From positions 105,480 to 169,479 of the forward strand of contig NZ_JAGFVL010000039.1 of NCBI RefSeq assembly GCF_017599345.1: a stretch of DNA of 64,000 bases. The letters run 5' to 3'. Below are positions 45,726 through 55,144 of this stretch, in pieces. The position numbers were made by a program, and so were the translations under genes. The first letter of the stretch is position 1. Every line of letters begins with the position of its first letter. The notes beneath the pieces are model-generated. The model did not search any database. It saw nothing but the letters and a program-made list of their open reading frames with translations, and was not told the DNA's origin. Origin of the DNA: Gracilibacillus suaedae (GTDB lineage Bacteria; Bacillota; Bacilli; Bacillales; Amphibacillaceae).

Positions 45726-46748
45726 TTAAATAGATTTCCTTACTTTAAGTTGAGCTTTCAATTTGATATGATTCGCTTTTTTTTGATTTTTATTATTGAT
45801 ACGATTTAAAATACATTCAGCAGCCTTAAATCCGATATCAAAGGCTGGTTGGTTTACCACTGATAATGGTGGTGTAGTTATTTTAGTCCAATCATAATTA
45901 TCATATCCAACCACTGCAATATCTTCTGGCATTTGCAAACCATTATCTTGTATACATTTAACTGCCCCCATCGTCATAATGTTATTTGCAATAAATAATG
46001 AGTCAATATTGTTACCAATAAGCTTGTCTGTTAATTCATAACCAGATTGAAAAGAAGAAAGTCCTAATTCAATAAACTTGTCGTTAAACTGGATATGATT
46101 ATCTTTCAGTGCTTGTTTGTATCCTTCAAATCTTTCATTAGTTGTTGTAATACCTAATTCAGAACTGATAAAACCGATTTTCTTATACCCTGAAGTCACT
46201 AATTTCGTCACACCGTCATATGTTCCTTGGAAATTATCAACCAATACATAATCACCTTTATAATTAATCGGTAACCTATCTATCATTACTATTGGGAAGT
46301 GATTGTCCAATACTTCCTGGATATGGACAAAATCATCATTTGTTGGTGCTAATATTAATCCATCTACTAATTGGGTGTTAAACATTTTTATTCTATTTAT
46401 TTCTTCTTGCATATCTTCTTTAGAGTTACTTAATATCAAGTTATATCCTTTTCTGTTTAAATTTGCTTCAATCCCTTCAGCAATTGACATAAAAAATGAT
46501 TTAGATGTATCATCTTTTTTTACAGGAATTAAAAAACCTATTGTATTGGTCTTCGTACTTCTTAAGCTTCTAGCAGCAGAATTAGGACGATAATCTAGTT
46601 CCTCCATTACATGTACAACTCTTTCGGTAACTTCTGGAGAAACATATCTTGTTCCATTAATCACATGTGATACCGTTGCTGTAGAAACATTTGCTCTTTC
46701 AGCGACATCCTTAATTCTAATGTTTTTCTTTGAGTTATTGCCTGCCAT
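45726..46748 (-). CDS. LacI-family repressor of the fructan locus
   Basis: A 340-aa repressor. The N-terminal helix-turn-helix is IRIKDVAERANVSTATVSHV followed by the hinge YRPNSAARSLR. The ligand domain resembles periplasmic sugar-binding proteins (IGFLIPVKKDD, PIVMIDRLPINY, AVVGYDNYDWTKITTPPLSV). The ATG at 46748 has GAGG just upstream. Matching operators lie both before its own gene and before the importer operon. It should be released by a fructoside or a phosphorylated intermediate. Confidence 0.93.
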   Translation of the reverse strand: MAGNNSKKNIRIKDVAERANVSTATVSHVINGTRYVSPEVTERVVHVMEELDYRPNSAARSLRSTKTNTIGFLIPVKKDDTSKSFFMSIAEGIEANLNRKGYNLILSNSKEDMQEEINRIKMFNTQLVDGLILAPTNDDFVHIQEVLDNHFPIVMIDRLPINYKGDYVLVDNFQGTYDGVTKLVTSGYKKIGFISSELGITTTNERFEGYKQALKDNHIQFNDKFIELGLSSFQSGYELTDKLIGNNIDSLFIANNIMTMGAVKCIQDNGLQMPEDIAVVGYDNYDWTKITTPPLSVVNQPAFDIGFKAAECILNRINNKNQKKANHIKLKAQLKVRKSI

Positions 46749-46774
46749 TTCCCTCACCAATCCAACATCTTATA

Positions 46775-46801
46775 TTGTAATCGTTTACGTAATCGATTAA
46801 C
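46775..46801. promoter_or_regulatory. Second LacI-type operator, before the regulator gene
   Basis: GTAATCGTTTACGTAATCG and the following ATTAA repeat the architecture of the 26-bp palindrome at 45679-45704 with few changes. It lies 27 nt before the repressor start and suggests autoregulation. Confidence 0.75.
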
Positions 46802-46882
46802 CAAATTGTAATATTTCTTGATTTATAAGTCAATACTTTTTTCAAAATAATCCATCATTCTTTAATGTTTCTATATCCAGTA

Positions 46883-47134
46883 GCAGGTAATAGTATTGCA
46901 GAAGAAATAAATCTCAATGCATCGTATATTGGTTCAATTTTCAAAAGAGCGACCAACACAAACATTCCAAAATATATTACGAAAATCAGAATGGAGCGAG
47001 CAAAAGAATTACTAGAAAATCCACAACTTAAAATAAAAGATATTAGTGAACTAGTGGGTTATGCTAATCAATATTACTTTAGTGCAAGTTTTAAAAAATA
47101 TTATGGTAAAACTCCCTCAGAATTTCGATCATAA
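46883..47134 (+). pseudogene. C-terminal AraC HTH fragment of a YesN-like regulator
   Basis: About 84 codons encode the tail of an AraC-type DNA-binding domain: IAEEINLNASYIGSIFKRAT, ISELVGYANQYYFSASFKKY and TPSEFRS-stop. The receiver and first part of the HTH domain are missing, and no start signal is present. It is probably the stump of a YesN-type gene lost with its importer. Confidence 0.8.
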
Positions 47135-47589
47135 ATTTTATAATATACTGGTGCAGATAGTGGGTCAAAGCGGAGCAAAACTGACCTCTTTTAATAATCA
47201 ATAGAATGATAATATATTGCCGAGGTTATGCAAAGTTCCTTTTTATTAATATTGTATAAGATGCATTAAACTTTTTATCATCTGCACAATTAAGGAAAAT
47301 TTAAGTATCGCGGACTTTTGAGCAACTGAATAAGGATGTAAACCTGAGGATAGTTCCTCTAGAAATCTCGTCAGCAATTCCTTCCTCTAGACCATCCAAA
47401 TAACAATTACCCAAAACCACTCTCCTAGGTATGTAGGAACGCTATCCACATAGATGAAGGTGAGGAAAGTGTGCCAATAAACAAAAATGATAGAAGGATA
47501 GTTACAGATAGGAGTCCCAAAATGATGATCCTTTTCCTTTATACACGGACTATTTAAAGTTCATAAAACAAATATCAGAACAGATAACC
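47135..47589. other. Intergenic debris, no gene seen
   Basis: About 450 nt between two gene stumps. I see no intact frame, terminator or clear mobile-element end. The segment 47370-47480 is slightly richer in GC and may be decayed insertion material. Confidence 0.3.
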
Positions 47590-47712
47590 GGTGTTCACCC
47601 TTTCGGAATTTATAATATGCTAAGGCTAAGGCAACGATAGCGTATATAGCCCATACATGAATTCCTCCGTAAAAAAATACATATCTCATTGCTTCCTTCT
47701 GAGCAGCATTTG
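47590..47712 (-). pseudogene. Fragment of a BCCT (betaine/choline) transporter gene
   Basis: The minus strand reads [20 protein letters not shown], then [14 protein letters not shown]. This corresponds to the conserved EAMRYTFFHWGxHxWAIY segment of OpuD/BetP-type transporters. Only about 40 codons remain, with no flanking transporter sequence. It is a remnant from a rearrangement downstream of the dehydrogenase gene. Confidence 0.7.
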
Positions 47713-47757
47713 TGCCCCTTCAGCAAGAGGAGACTGGTCCCGAACCGTCCCCCTGTT

Positions 47758-48750
47758 TCACGCTAAGGTTGAAAAGCGTTCTTGGTCAATCTGCCATTTG
47801 AGAGGTTTTTGCTTTAAAAATCTTCTGAGTTCTTCCAACATATATTGTCCCATCCGGCCACATTCTGCTCCTTCGCTTCCTGCCAGGTGTGGGGTTAGCA
47901 CAACATTTTTCATTGCGTATAAAACAGAGTTTGCCGGAGGTGGTTCTGGATTGGTTACATCCAATACGGCTGTTAAGTCTGGCCGGTTATGGAGGACTTC
48001 GATCATTTCTTGCTGATTAACGATGGCACCGCGTGCAGTATTAATGAAACTGGCATTCTCCTTCATCCTTCGAAAATGTTTACCTTCGATAAGATTTCTT
48101 GTCTCTTCTAACAACGGGGCATGGAGAGAAACAATATCACAATGTTCAAATATAGTGTCTATCGTAGTCGGTGTTACTTGATAATGTTCTGCCTCCTCCT
48201 TCGTCATAAAAGGATCATAAGCATAGACATCAAGATCAAAGTGCTTTAATAATTCGCACACACCCCTTCCAACCGTACTCATCGATATAATCCCGACCTT
48301 ACTGCGAAAACCTCCACTTAAGTGATATGGTTTTGAAGGATAAGCACGATTCTCCTCGATCATCCTTACAAAATGCCAGCCACGTTTCAGGCAAAATAAT
48401 ATTTGCGATAATGTAAATTCTACTACAGGAACAGAATTCGCATAAACAGCGTTTGTGATCGTTATATTTCTTTTCCAAACAGCATCTGTGATAATCGCCT
48501 TTAAGGAACCTGCCGCATAAAAGAAAGCTTGAAGATTTGGCGCTGCCCTAAGAAAAGTCTCATCTAATTTTGGACCTCCCCATCCAGAAAAAATAACATC
48601 TACGTCTTTTAAAACAGAAAGATCTGACTCCACCTCCTCAGCACTCATCACGTCACGATCTATGTCAACAAGCTGACGAATTTCACTTCTGATCGAATCA
48701 GAATAAACAAGTGGAAAAGATTCTTTATTCATAATATAGATACCTTTCAC
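47758..48750 (-). CDS. D-isomer-specific 2-hydroxyacid dehydrogenase
   Basis: A 330-aa NAD-dependent dehydrogenase of the glyoxylate/hydroxypyruvate reductase group. The Rossmann motif is unusual, VGIISMSTVGRGVCELL rather than GxGxxG. The catalytic Arg lies in FINTARGAIV, the acidic residue in VLDVTNPEPPP and the His in LTPHLAG. The start is GTG at 48750, with AAGGTGGGG 3-6 nt upstream; the frame upstream overlaps the DUF2264 gene. It begins 16 nt after DUF2264 and ends the YesL-DUF2264 transcript. It may reduce or oxidise a sugar-acid product of this locus; this is inferred. Confidence 0.87.
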   Translation of the reverse strand: MKGIYIMNKESFPLVYSDSIRSEIRQLVDIDRDVMSAEEVESDLSVLKDVDVIFSGWGGPKLDETFLRAAPNLQAFFYAAGSLKAIITDAVWKRNITITNAVYANSVPVVEFTLSQILFCLKRGWHFVRMIEENRAYPSKPYHLSGGFRSKVGIISMSTVGRGVCELLKHFDLDVYAYDPFMTKEEAEHYQVTPTTIDTIFEHCDIVSLHAPLLEETRNLIEGKHFRRMKENASFINTARGAIVNQQEMIEVLHNRPDLTAVLDVTNPEPPPANSVLYAMKNVVLTPHLAGSEGAECGRMGQYMLEELRRFLKQKPLKWQIDQERFSTLA

Positions 48751-48766
48751 ACGATCCCCACCTTTT

Positions 48767-49906
48767 TTATTTAATAGATTGATAAATTGGAAAGTCTTGA
48801 TCATTCCAAGCTTTTTTGCCTGTCCAGTCTTCTGCAGGCGCTTTCCAAAATGATGCATTTACATCAAGACCCAATGGCAAATATATAAAAGTAGCTAAAT
48901 ACAGACTGCCTGTCGATATGTAATGCTCTCCGATTGTCTTCTGATGTCCAGTCAAACCGATTGTCAACCAGCCGTTTTCATCAAACATATGGTGTGACTG
49001 AAACGTACGCCTAATGACAGCTGTTAACCCTTCTCTCACCTGAGCCTCATGAAGAGAAGGTGGTAATTTACAGAGAAGAGCCTGGTTGGCTAAATGATGA
49101 AAGGCTCCAAAACGATAGGCAAGTGACCGTCCAATTGGCGGGAACGTTCCTTCTGGAGAAATCAATCGTTCCTGATACAACGCATATTGCTTTGCTCTTT
49201 CAATCAAAATTTCTCGTTTCTCCTGCCATTCAGAATATTCTTCACCAACCACATCGACAATATCAACCAGAAACGGCTGAATCACATAACTATTATAATA
49301 ATCGGCATGATAAGCAGGTCCATCACTGTAATGCCCATCACCTACATACCATTGTTCAAATTGTTTTAAGGCATAATCAATCCGCATTGGATCCCAATCT
49401 TTTTCCCCTATTCGGTATAAGCATGCTTCAATCATCGCTGAAAACAATAACCAATTTGAAAAGTGTGGTTTGTAAGCACGTGTCTGCTTTAAGGCAGTAA
49501 TAACCTTTTTTTGGGTCGAGGGATCTAATTTCTCCCATAGTTGAGTTGGCGCACGCAGTATTGCTTGCGCAAAGAAGGCGGTATCAACTAGCGGCTGACC
49601 TTGATCCGAAAAATTCATATAATCAGGGGAAATCGGATCTACCGCATGAGCAATTCCCTGGCGAACTTTCTCAGCAAAACTTGCTTGTAATTTCGCCTCT
49701 TCCGGATCACCACACTCATGTTCCAGCCACAGACTGATTCCATTAATGGTACGGGCAAACGCCTCTAATTGCGAATAGTGCTCACGACCTGCCCCTTCGA
49801 CTTCCTCGACAGGCATTCGCTTTTTCAATTCCCCAACACTTGCGGCGTCTATGACTGGTTTTACTATCTGTTGCATCGTTGTTATCCAATATTTTCGAGT
49901 ATCCAT
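48767..49906 (-). CDS. DUF2264 protein (candidate glycoside hydrolase)
   Basis: A 379-aa cytoplasmic protein of the DUF2264 family, expected to form an (alpha/alpha)6 barrel. Conserved parts are FLVDIVDVVGEEYSEW, GDGHYSDGPAYHADYYNSYV, FPPIGRSLAYRFGAFHHLA and WLTIGLTGHQ. The family was, as I recall, linked to a glycoside hydrolase class (GH154, beta-glucuronidase), but substrates are poorly known. The start at 49906 has AAAGGAG 8 nt upstream. It lies 20 nt after YesL and 16 nt before the dehydrogenase. Confidence 0.83.
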   Translation of the reverse strand: MDTRKYWITTMQQIVKPVIDAASVGELKKRMPVEEVEGAGREHYSQLEAFARTINGISLWLEHECGDPEEAKLQASFAEKVRQGIAHAVDPISPDYMNFSDQGQPLVDTAFFAQAILRAPTQLWEKLDPSTQKKVITALKQTRAYKPHFSNWLLFSAMIEACLYRIGEKDWDPMRIDYALKQFEQWYVGDGHYSDGPAYHADYYNSYVIQPFLVDIVDVVGEEYSEWQEKREILIERAKQYALYQERLISPEGTFPPIGRSLAYRFGAFHHLANQALLCKLPPSLHEAQVREGLTAVIRRTFQSHHMFDENGWLTIGLTGHQKTIGEHYISTGSLYLATFIYLPLGLDVNASFWKAPAEDWTGKKAWNDQDFPIYQSIK

Positions 49907-49926
49907 GTTTCTGACTCCTTTTGCCA

Positions 49927-50559
49927 TTATTTTTCATGTCGGACAATTAACTCTTTTCGATTTTTAATTTGTATCATCGCTCTGTAGGCAAACCACATAA
50001 TAATTAAGCTTGAGGCACTTCCAACAAATAAAAAGAAGACGCCGGGTAAATAAAGTGTAATAATTAAAAATCCTATCAAATTTATCATTATTAGGAAAGT
50101 TTGCATTGGTGCAGATAAAGCAATTATAAAAGAGAATATTAACGATTCGATCAATCGCACATCATAATGAATATACGTTGGGAATACGTACAAAAAGATA
50201 ATAATAACCAAAAAAGATACTACAAATAAAAAAAATAACAAAATACTCCCAAGAAATTGACCTAATACTTGTGTGAATTGCAGATTGAGATAAATTAACG
50301 AAAATAATAAAATAAATGGAATACCCAATATATTTGATGACTTAAAATTATTTTTATACACATTCCAAAAGTACGGCAATATAGCAAATGACGTATTGCC
50401 TCTTATCCATTTTCGCTCCACCGCAAACATAGCCGTTAATGCAGGAAAGAATCCACCAATAACTAACCCCAGTAGGCTAAAAAAGATCCATAATAAATTT
50501 AAGTAAGTTAGTCTTGTTAACCATACCATTGACCGATAAATAAAACCATCTGGATGCAT
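49927..50559 (-). CDS. YesL-family (DUF624) membrane protein, second copy
   Basis: A 210-aa membrane protein similar to the YesL-like protein at 29397: LTYLNLLWIFFSLLGLVIGG, FPALTAMFAVERKW and a C-terminal FAYRAMIQIKNRKEL. The ATG at 50559 has AGAGGA 9 nt upstream. It follows the binding-protein gene across a strong hairpin, so part of its expression is probably read-through. Its function is unknown, but the association with CUT1 importers is consistent in both copies here. Confidence 0.87.
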   Translation of the reverse strand: MHPDGFIYRSMVWLTRLTYLNLLWIFFSLLGLVIGGFFPALTAMFAVERKWIRGNTSFAILPYFWNVYKNNFKSSNILGIPFILLFSLIYLNLQFTQVLGQFLGSILLFFLFVVSFLVIIIFLYVFPTYIHYDVRLIESLIFSFIIALSAPMQTFLIMINLIGFLIITLYLPGVFFLFVGSASSLIIMWFAYRAMIQIKNRKELIVRHEK

Positions 50560-50597
50560 AGCGATCATTCCTCTTAAAAAAGATTTAATTATAGTAC

Positions 50598-50624
50598 AAA
50601 AAGGGAGGAATTACCTCCCTTTTT
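50598..50624 (-). terminator. Terminator between binding protein and YesL
   Basis: AAAAAGGGAGG and CCTCCCTTTTT form a perfect 11-bp stem with a 5-nt loop and T-runs on either strand. It lies 158 nt after the binding-protein stop and 39 nt before the YesL start. Confidence 0.9.
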
Positions 50625-50781
50625 GTTTACCTTCATTTATCATGATGCTAAGCGTTTGTAAGCCTATTACATACTTTAAGTAAACTAAGGTGGTTGGAAC
50701 AATTAACCCGTTGACAAGTTTTGTTAACAATCCATTGGAATCAATAATTCCCAAAGATTAAAGAGTATAGTATTACTTTAC

Positions 50782-52203
50782 TCATTTGCGATTTTCTAAC
50801 CATTCCATACTTTCTTCTTGCGCCTTTTCTAGTGCTTCTTGTGCCGACCTTTCACCTGTTAGAGCAGCTTCCACTTCAGAAGTTAGGATGAAACGAGGTT
50901 GAGAAGATGCCCAATGATATCGAGGAGTCGTATACGGTGTACTCATTGCCTCAATTGTTGGAGCCATTAGATTTTCAACTTCAGCATAGCTATCCCAGTT
51001 TTCTACAGCTTTTATGGAAGGATTTGCATCAGATTCTTCAAATATATATTGCTGTACAGTCTCACTCGTTGCAAATTTCATCCATTCCCAAGCTAATTCC
51101 TTGTTTTCACTGTCGGCAGCCATAGTGATAGGAGACCCAGCAAACATACCACCTATGCCGTCATCATTCTTGAATTCCTGAACAATACCAATTCTGTCAG
51201 TTAAGCCTTGTGCTTTGGCTTGAATAATTAATCCGGGTCCTTGATTTAACATAATGCCAATATTATTGTCATGTGTTAACCATTTTTCTGAACCTTGATT
51301 ACTCACTAAACCTTCTGGTGCGTATTCTTGCATTTCAAGTAACCACTCAAGACCAGAGACCATTTCAGGACTATCGAATTCAAACTCAACTTCATCCCAT
51401 GCAAAGCCTGTTCCCCATCGTCCATTTTGTCCTTCAGCAAGGTTAACTAATGTAAAAGCAGAAGACCAGTCACCTCGGAACCAGATTCCGTGGTTTTCCT
51501 CACCAGTTTCAGGATTTGTACCCGTCAATTGCTTTGCCTTTTCGGCAACTTCATCCATAGTAGGATAATCCGACAAATATTCTACTCCCCACTCATCAAA
51601 TAGCTGTTTATCATAAGCAATAAAACGAGCATCACCTAAAAATGGTAAACCATATACATCCAATTCATCACTATCAGGTCCTAATGCCATCCAACCTTCC
51701 ATCTGATTATCAATGAAAATATCGGTTGTGAACTCATCATCTTCATCTATCCAAGGTTGTAGCGGTTCAAGCAATCCTTGTGCTGCAAAGTCTGCGATAC
51801 CAGGCATTTGATACACATCTGCGTCACCAGAAGTTAACATTGCTTGTGTTTTTTCCGTATACCCTTCCCACGGCATCAGTGTAAATTCGACAGTAGCACC
51901 AGGATGCTCAGATTCGAATTGATCTTTAATATCCTGTAAACCTTTTCTACTTTCACCAGTAGTTGGATCTGTTGAATCTTCCAGATCAAAGTCCCCGATC
52001 AATTGAACATTGATCGATTGACCTTCCCAATTCTCTCCACCTTCAGAACTTGCTTCTTCTCCATTACCATTACTTTCTTCATTCATATCAGAACCTGCAT
52101 CAGACTCTCCACCTGTTTCATCATCAGAACTACAAGCTGTCATAATAACCATTGAAAATAACAACGCAATCACTAACCATAATGACCATTTGATTTTTTT
52201 CAC
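50782..52203 (-). CDS. Sugar-binding lipoprotein of the AraC-linked importer
   Basis: A 473-aa solute-binding protein (family 1) with signal and lipobox MVIMTACS, followed by a long acidic Ser/Gly/Glu-rich linker (about residues 25-60) that should hold the domain away from the wall, typical of haloadapted Bacillaceae. The start is GTG at 52203 with AGGGGGT upstream. Typical text is SGDADVYQMPGIADFAAQGL and GIWFRGDWSSAFTL. It follows the MalG-type gene by 54 nt. Confidence 0.92.
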   Translation of the reverse strand: MKKIKWSLWLVIALLFSMVIMTACSSDDETGGESDAGSDMNEESNGNGEEASSEGGENWEGQSINVQLIGDFDLEDSTDPTTGESRKGLQDIKDQFESEHPGATVEFTLMPWEGYTEKTQAMLTSGDADVYQMPGIADFAAQGLLEPLQPWIDEDDEFTTDIFIDNQMEGWMALGPDSDELDVYGLPFLGDARFIAYDKQLFDEWGVEYLSDYPTMDEVAEKAKQLTGTNPETGEENHGIWFRGDWSSAFTLVNLAEGQNGRWGTGFAWDEVEFEFDSPEMVSGLEWLLEMQEYAPEGLVSNQGSEKWLTHDNNIGIMLNQGPGLIIQAKAQGLTDRIGIVQEFKNDDGIGGMFAGSPITMAADSENKELAWEWMKFATSETVQQYIFEESDANPSIKAVENWDSYAEVENLMAPTIEAMSTPYTTPRYHWASSQPRFILTSEVEAALTGERSAQEALEKAQEESMEWLENRK

Positions 52204-52257
52204 TTTTTTACCCCCTGTTAATTTGTAGGTTGAATAGTTGACTGAAAGCTGAGTTAT

Positions 52258-53100
52258 CTATTCCCCCTTTACTCCACTTAAAGCGATACTTTGAATAATG
52301 TATCTTTGTAAGAAAAGATACAATACTACGATTGGTATTATACTAACAGTGGCTAATGCCATCGTTAAACCACCTAAACTAGTACCATTCTCGAGTGAAA
52401 AACTTGCGAGATATAGTGGTACAGTGTGAAGCTCTTGATCGTTAAGAACTACTAATGGCCACATAAAATCATTCCAACTCCAAATAAAAGAAAGAATAAC
52501 CATTGTTGCCGCAATCGGTCCAGCTAACGGTAAATAAACAGTAAAGAAAATACGAAATTCACCAGCTCCATCTATTTGTGCGGCCTCTCTAAGTGTGGTC
52601 GGCAATTGATCAAAGAATTGCTTACATAAAAAGATAAGCATCCCATTGATTACCGTTGGCAAGATTAATGGCCAAAAAGAGTTTAATAAACCAAAAGAGT
52701 TAAATAATGTGTATAATGGAATCAATCTTGGTTCCATTGGAATCATCAAAGTACACAATACTAAAATGAAAAGTAATCTTTTGTATTTAAATCTTCCTTT
52801 CGAAAAGGCATAACCTGCTAATAAGGAAGCACCTACCTGAAGAGCAACAGAACTTGTCGTTACTATTCCAGAATTAATATATGATTGAATCAAACGACCA
52901 TTTTCGAATACAATTCCGAAGTTAAATGATGAGATTTCCTCTGGAATCAGTCGTGGTGGAAAAGGCATCGTAATATTTGCAGTTCGATCAAATCCTACAC
53001 TCACCATCCATATAAAAGGCATCATTAACAGCACACCGAATATTAACAGGATTACGAACTTTACTGTTCCAGTTAGTTTGTCCATCGACTTTTGATTCAT
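52258..53100 (-). CDS. Carbohydrate ABC permease (MalG-type), AraC-linked locus
   Basis: A 280-aa, six-helix CUT1 permease with EAA loop TTLREAAQIDGAGEFRIFFT and C-terminal LQRYIIQSIALSGVKGE. GGGAGG lies 7 nt before the ATG. It starts 19 nt after the MalF-type gene in an operon probably activated by the upstream AraC protein. Confidence 0.92.
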   Translation of the reverse strand: MNQKSMDKLTGTVKFVILLIFGVLLMMPFIWMVSVGFDRTANITMPFPPRLIPEEISSFNFGIVFENGRLIQSYINSGIVTTSSVALQVGASLLAGYAFSKGRFKYKRLLFILVLCTLMIPMEPRLIPLYTLFNSFGLLNSFWPLILPTVINGMLIFLCKQFFDQLPTTLREAAQIDGAGEFRIFFTVYLPLAGPIAATMVILSFIWSWNDFMWPLVVLNDQELHTVPLYLASFSLENGTSLGGLTMALATVSIIPIVVLYLFLQRYIIQSIALSGVKGE

Positions 53101-53119
53101 TTTCTTACCTCCCTTACCT

Positions 53120-54058
53120 CTACAGGTTCATTTTAGATACTTTTAAATTAATAAAAGTAAAGATTAAAATAATGATAAACATAATATATGTTGCTGCCGA
53201 GGCGATACCAAATTCAAATCCTGTAAAACCTCGTTCATAAATGAAGGCCCCCATGGTTTGAATTGACCGAGCAGGACTACCGTTCGGTCCACCAAGCACA
53301 TACACTTCATTAAAACGTTGCAAACCACCGATCCAACCTGTGATCAATAAGAAAGCGAAAGTACCTGACATATTAGGAATTGTGATAAATAGCCATTGTT
53401 GTATCCGACTGGCACCATCAATTCTTGCAGCTTCATACATTTCAGGTGAGATCGCTTGCAAATTAGCTAAACAAATAATGATGACAAAACCAATCCAATG
53501 CCATACTGCTAATAGAATTACACCCCATTTGGAGGTAGACGGATCTGAGAACCATGAAGATGTTGGCAAACCGATAGCATCTAAAGCATAGTTTGCAACT
53601 CCCATCTCTGGGTGTAATACAAATTGAAAAATCATCGCAGCTGCTACAATTGATGTTACATTCGGTAAAAAATAAACAACTTTAAAAAAGTTCTGACCTC
53701 TTCGAACCGAATTAATCATAGAAGCAAAAATGAATCCTAATGGAATAGTTATTGCAATTTGGCAGAATGCAATAAAGAAAGTGTTCCAGACAGTATTCCA
53801 AAATGTTTTAGATGTTAAAACGAGTTGGAAGTTTTTTAATCCTATGAAATTTTCAATCGTACCATTCGATTGGAAAAAGCTTAATCGAAATGATTCTAAT
53901 ATTGGATAAACCATAAATAATAAAATACCTACAAAACTTGGCAACAAAAATAGATACCATGAAAAAGCGGATTTTCTCTTTTTCTTTTTAATAGTTTCTA
54001 CATTTTCGTTAGACAACACGGATACATTCGTTCCCATTTCTGCTCTGTCTTTATTCAA
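53120..54058 (-). CDS. Carbohydrate ABC permease (MalF-type), AraC-linked locus
   Basis: A 312-aa, six-helix CUT1 permease with EAA loop EMYEAARIDGASRIQQWLFI. The start is TTG at 54058 (MNKDRAEMGT), with GGGAGGGA 5 nt upstream; the ATG at 54073 would put the site inside the gene. The N-terminal 40 residues are charged (KKKKRKSAFSW) before helix 1. It is the first structural gene of the operon, 121 nt after the AraC gene. Confidence 0.9.
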   Translation of the reverse strand: MNKDRAEMGTNVSVLSNENVETIKKKKRKSAFSWYLFLLPSFVGILLFMVYPILESFRLSFFQSNGTIENFIGLKNFQLVLTSKTFWNTVWNTFFIAFCQIAITIPLGFIFASMINSVRRGQNFFKVVYFLPNVTSIVAAAMIFQFVLHPEMGVANYALDAIGLPTSSWFSDPSTSKWGVILLAVWHWIGFVIIICLANLQAISPEMYEAARIDGASRIQQWLFITIPNMSGTFAFLLITGWIGGLQRFNEVYVLGGPNGSPARSIQTMGAFIYERGFTGFEFGIASAATYIMFIIILIFTFINLKVSKMNL

Positions 54059-54179
54059 GACTTTCCCTCCCATTCTAAATCAGCTTTTTCTAATACAACT
54101 AATTGTCCTACTGAACATTCTGATTTTATATAATACAAGGATATCGTGATTGAGAATGTATTACTTGACACTAGTTGCA

Positions 54180-55124
54180 CTATTTATTAAAGCGGTTGCA
54201 TAAAATTGCTCCCTTAACCAGTCGTGTTTTCGGCATTGACCTTTCTCTCATTTTATTACGATAAGCAGAGGGTGAAATTAAATAGCATTCTCGAAACTTT
54301 CGACTAAAATGTGAGGAGCTATCAAATCCAGCCTCTATTGCTATCTCTAATATCGATTTATTTGATTGCATTTCTAATAAATATTTTGCTCGTGCTAAGC
54401 GACGATGCACTAAATGCTGCATAATGGTCATACCTGTGATATCTTTGAATATTCTTGACATATAGTACTTACTTATATGAAGGGAACTAGCGATGTCATC
54501 CAATGAAATATCATCTTGAAAATGCTGGTCAATCCATGAAATAATACGATTAACATGACAACTCTTTTCATTATTGTCTGACGGAACACTATTTAATTTT
54601 CCTTTGCTTAATTCATATATTATAAATAATAATTCAATCAATAATGTCGAAATTTCCGCTTCCAATAAACGCTTTTGAATCTCCGTTTTATGATGATCTC
54701 TTTGCTGGATTTGTTTAATTTGCATTTTTTTAACCAGTTGCATTATTTTTTCATATACCACCCTATCCACATTTCGTAATAATGAATTCGATAATTCATC
54801 GAAAGGTGATAAGAGCTCTGGTGCATTCATTTTATCGAGAATCGGCCGAATCCACTCATCAGAAAATTCAATAACACTTCGTTCATATGGACAATTAGGT
54901 TCTGGTGAAGGTCCATGTAAACTCGAGCCATTCATAATAAATATGTCATTTTTCTGCAAATCAATAATGTCATCATTAATCAATAATTTGCAATCCCCAT
55001 TGTGATAAAAATAAATTTCATAAAAATTATGAGAATGGACAAAAAAATCTTGTTTTTGAAAATCAACATCAACCATTCGATAGACAATATTAAACTTCTC
55101 AATTGACTCATATATGTTTTCCAT
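54180..55124 (-). CDS. AraC-family regulator with cupin sensor domain
   Basis: A 314-aa regulator. The N-terminal cupin (about 20-100) has FFVHSHNFYEIYFYHNGDCK and DIFIMNGSSLHG, which normally bind a sugar. The C-terminal pair of helix-turn-helix motifs (about 195-295) reads SLDDIASSLHISKYYMSRIF and ILEIAIEAGFDSSSHFSRKF. An extra basic tail follows. GAGGGGG lies 7 nt before the ATG. It is oriented with the downstream importer genes and should activate them in response to the imported sugar. Confidence 0.9.
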   Translation of the reverse strand: MENIYESIEKFNIVYRMVDVDFQKQDFFVHSHNFYEIYFYHNGDCKLLINDDIIDLQKNDIFIMNGSSLHGPSPEPNCPYERSVIEFSDEWIRPILDKMNAPELLSPFDELSNSLLRNVDRVVYEKIMQLVKKMQIKQIQQRDHHKTEIQKRLLEAEISTLLIELLFIIYELSKGKLNSVPSDNNEKSCHVNRIISWIDQHFQDDISLDDIASSLHISKYYMSRIFKDITGMTIMQHLVHRRLARAKYLLEMQSNKSILEIAIEAGFDSSSHFSRKFRECYLISPSAYRNKMRERSMPKTRLVKGAILCNRFNK

Positions 55125-55144
55125 GACCTAATCCCCCTCGTTTT

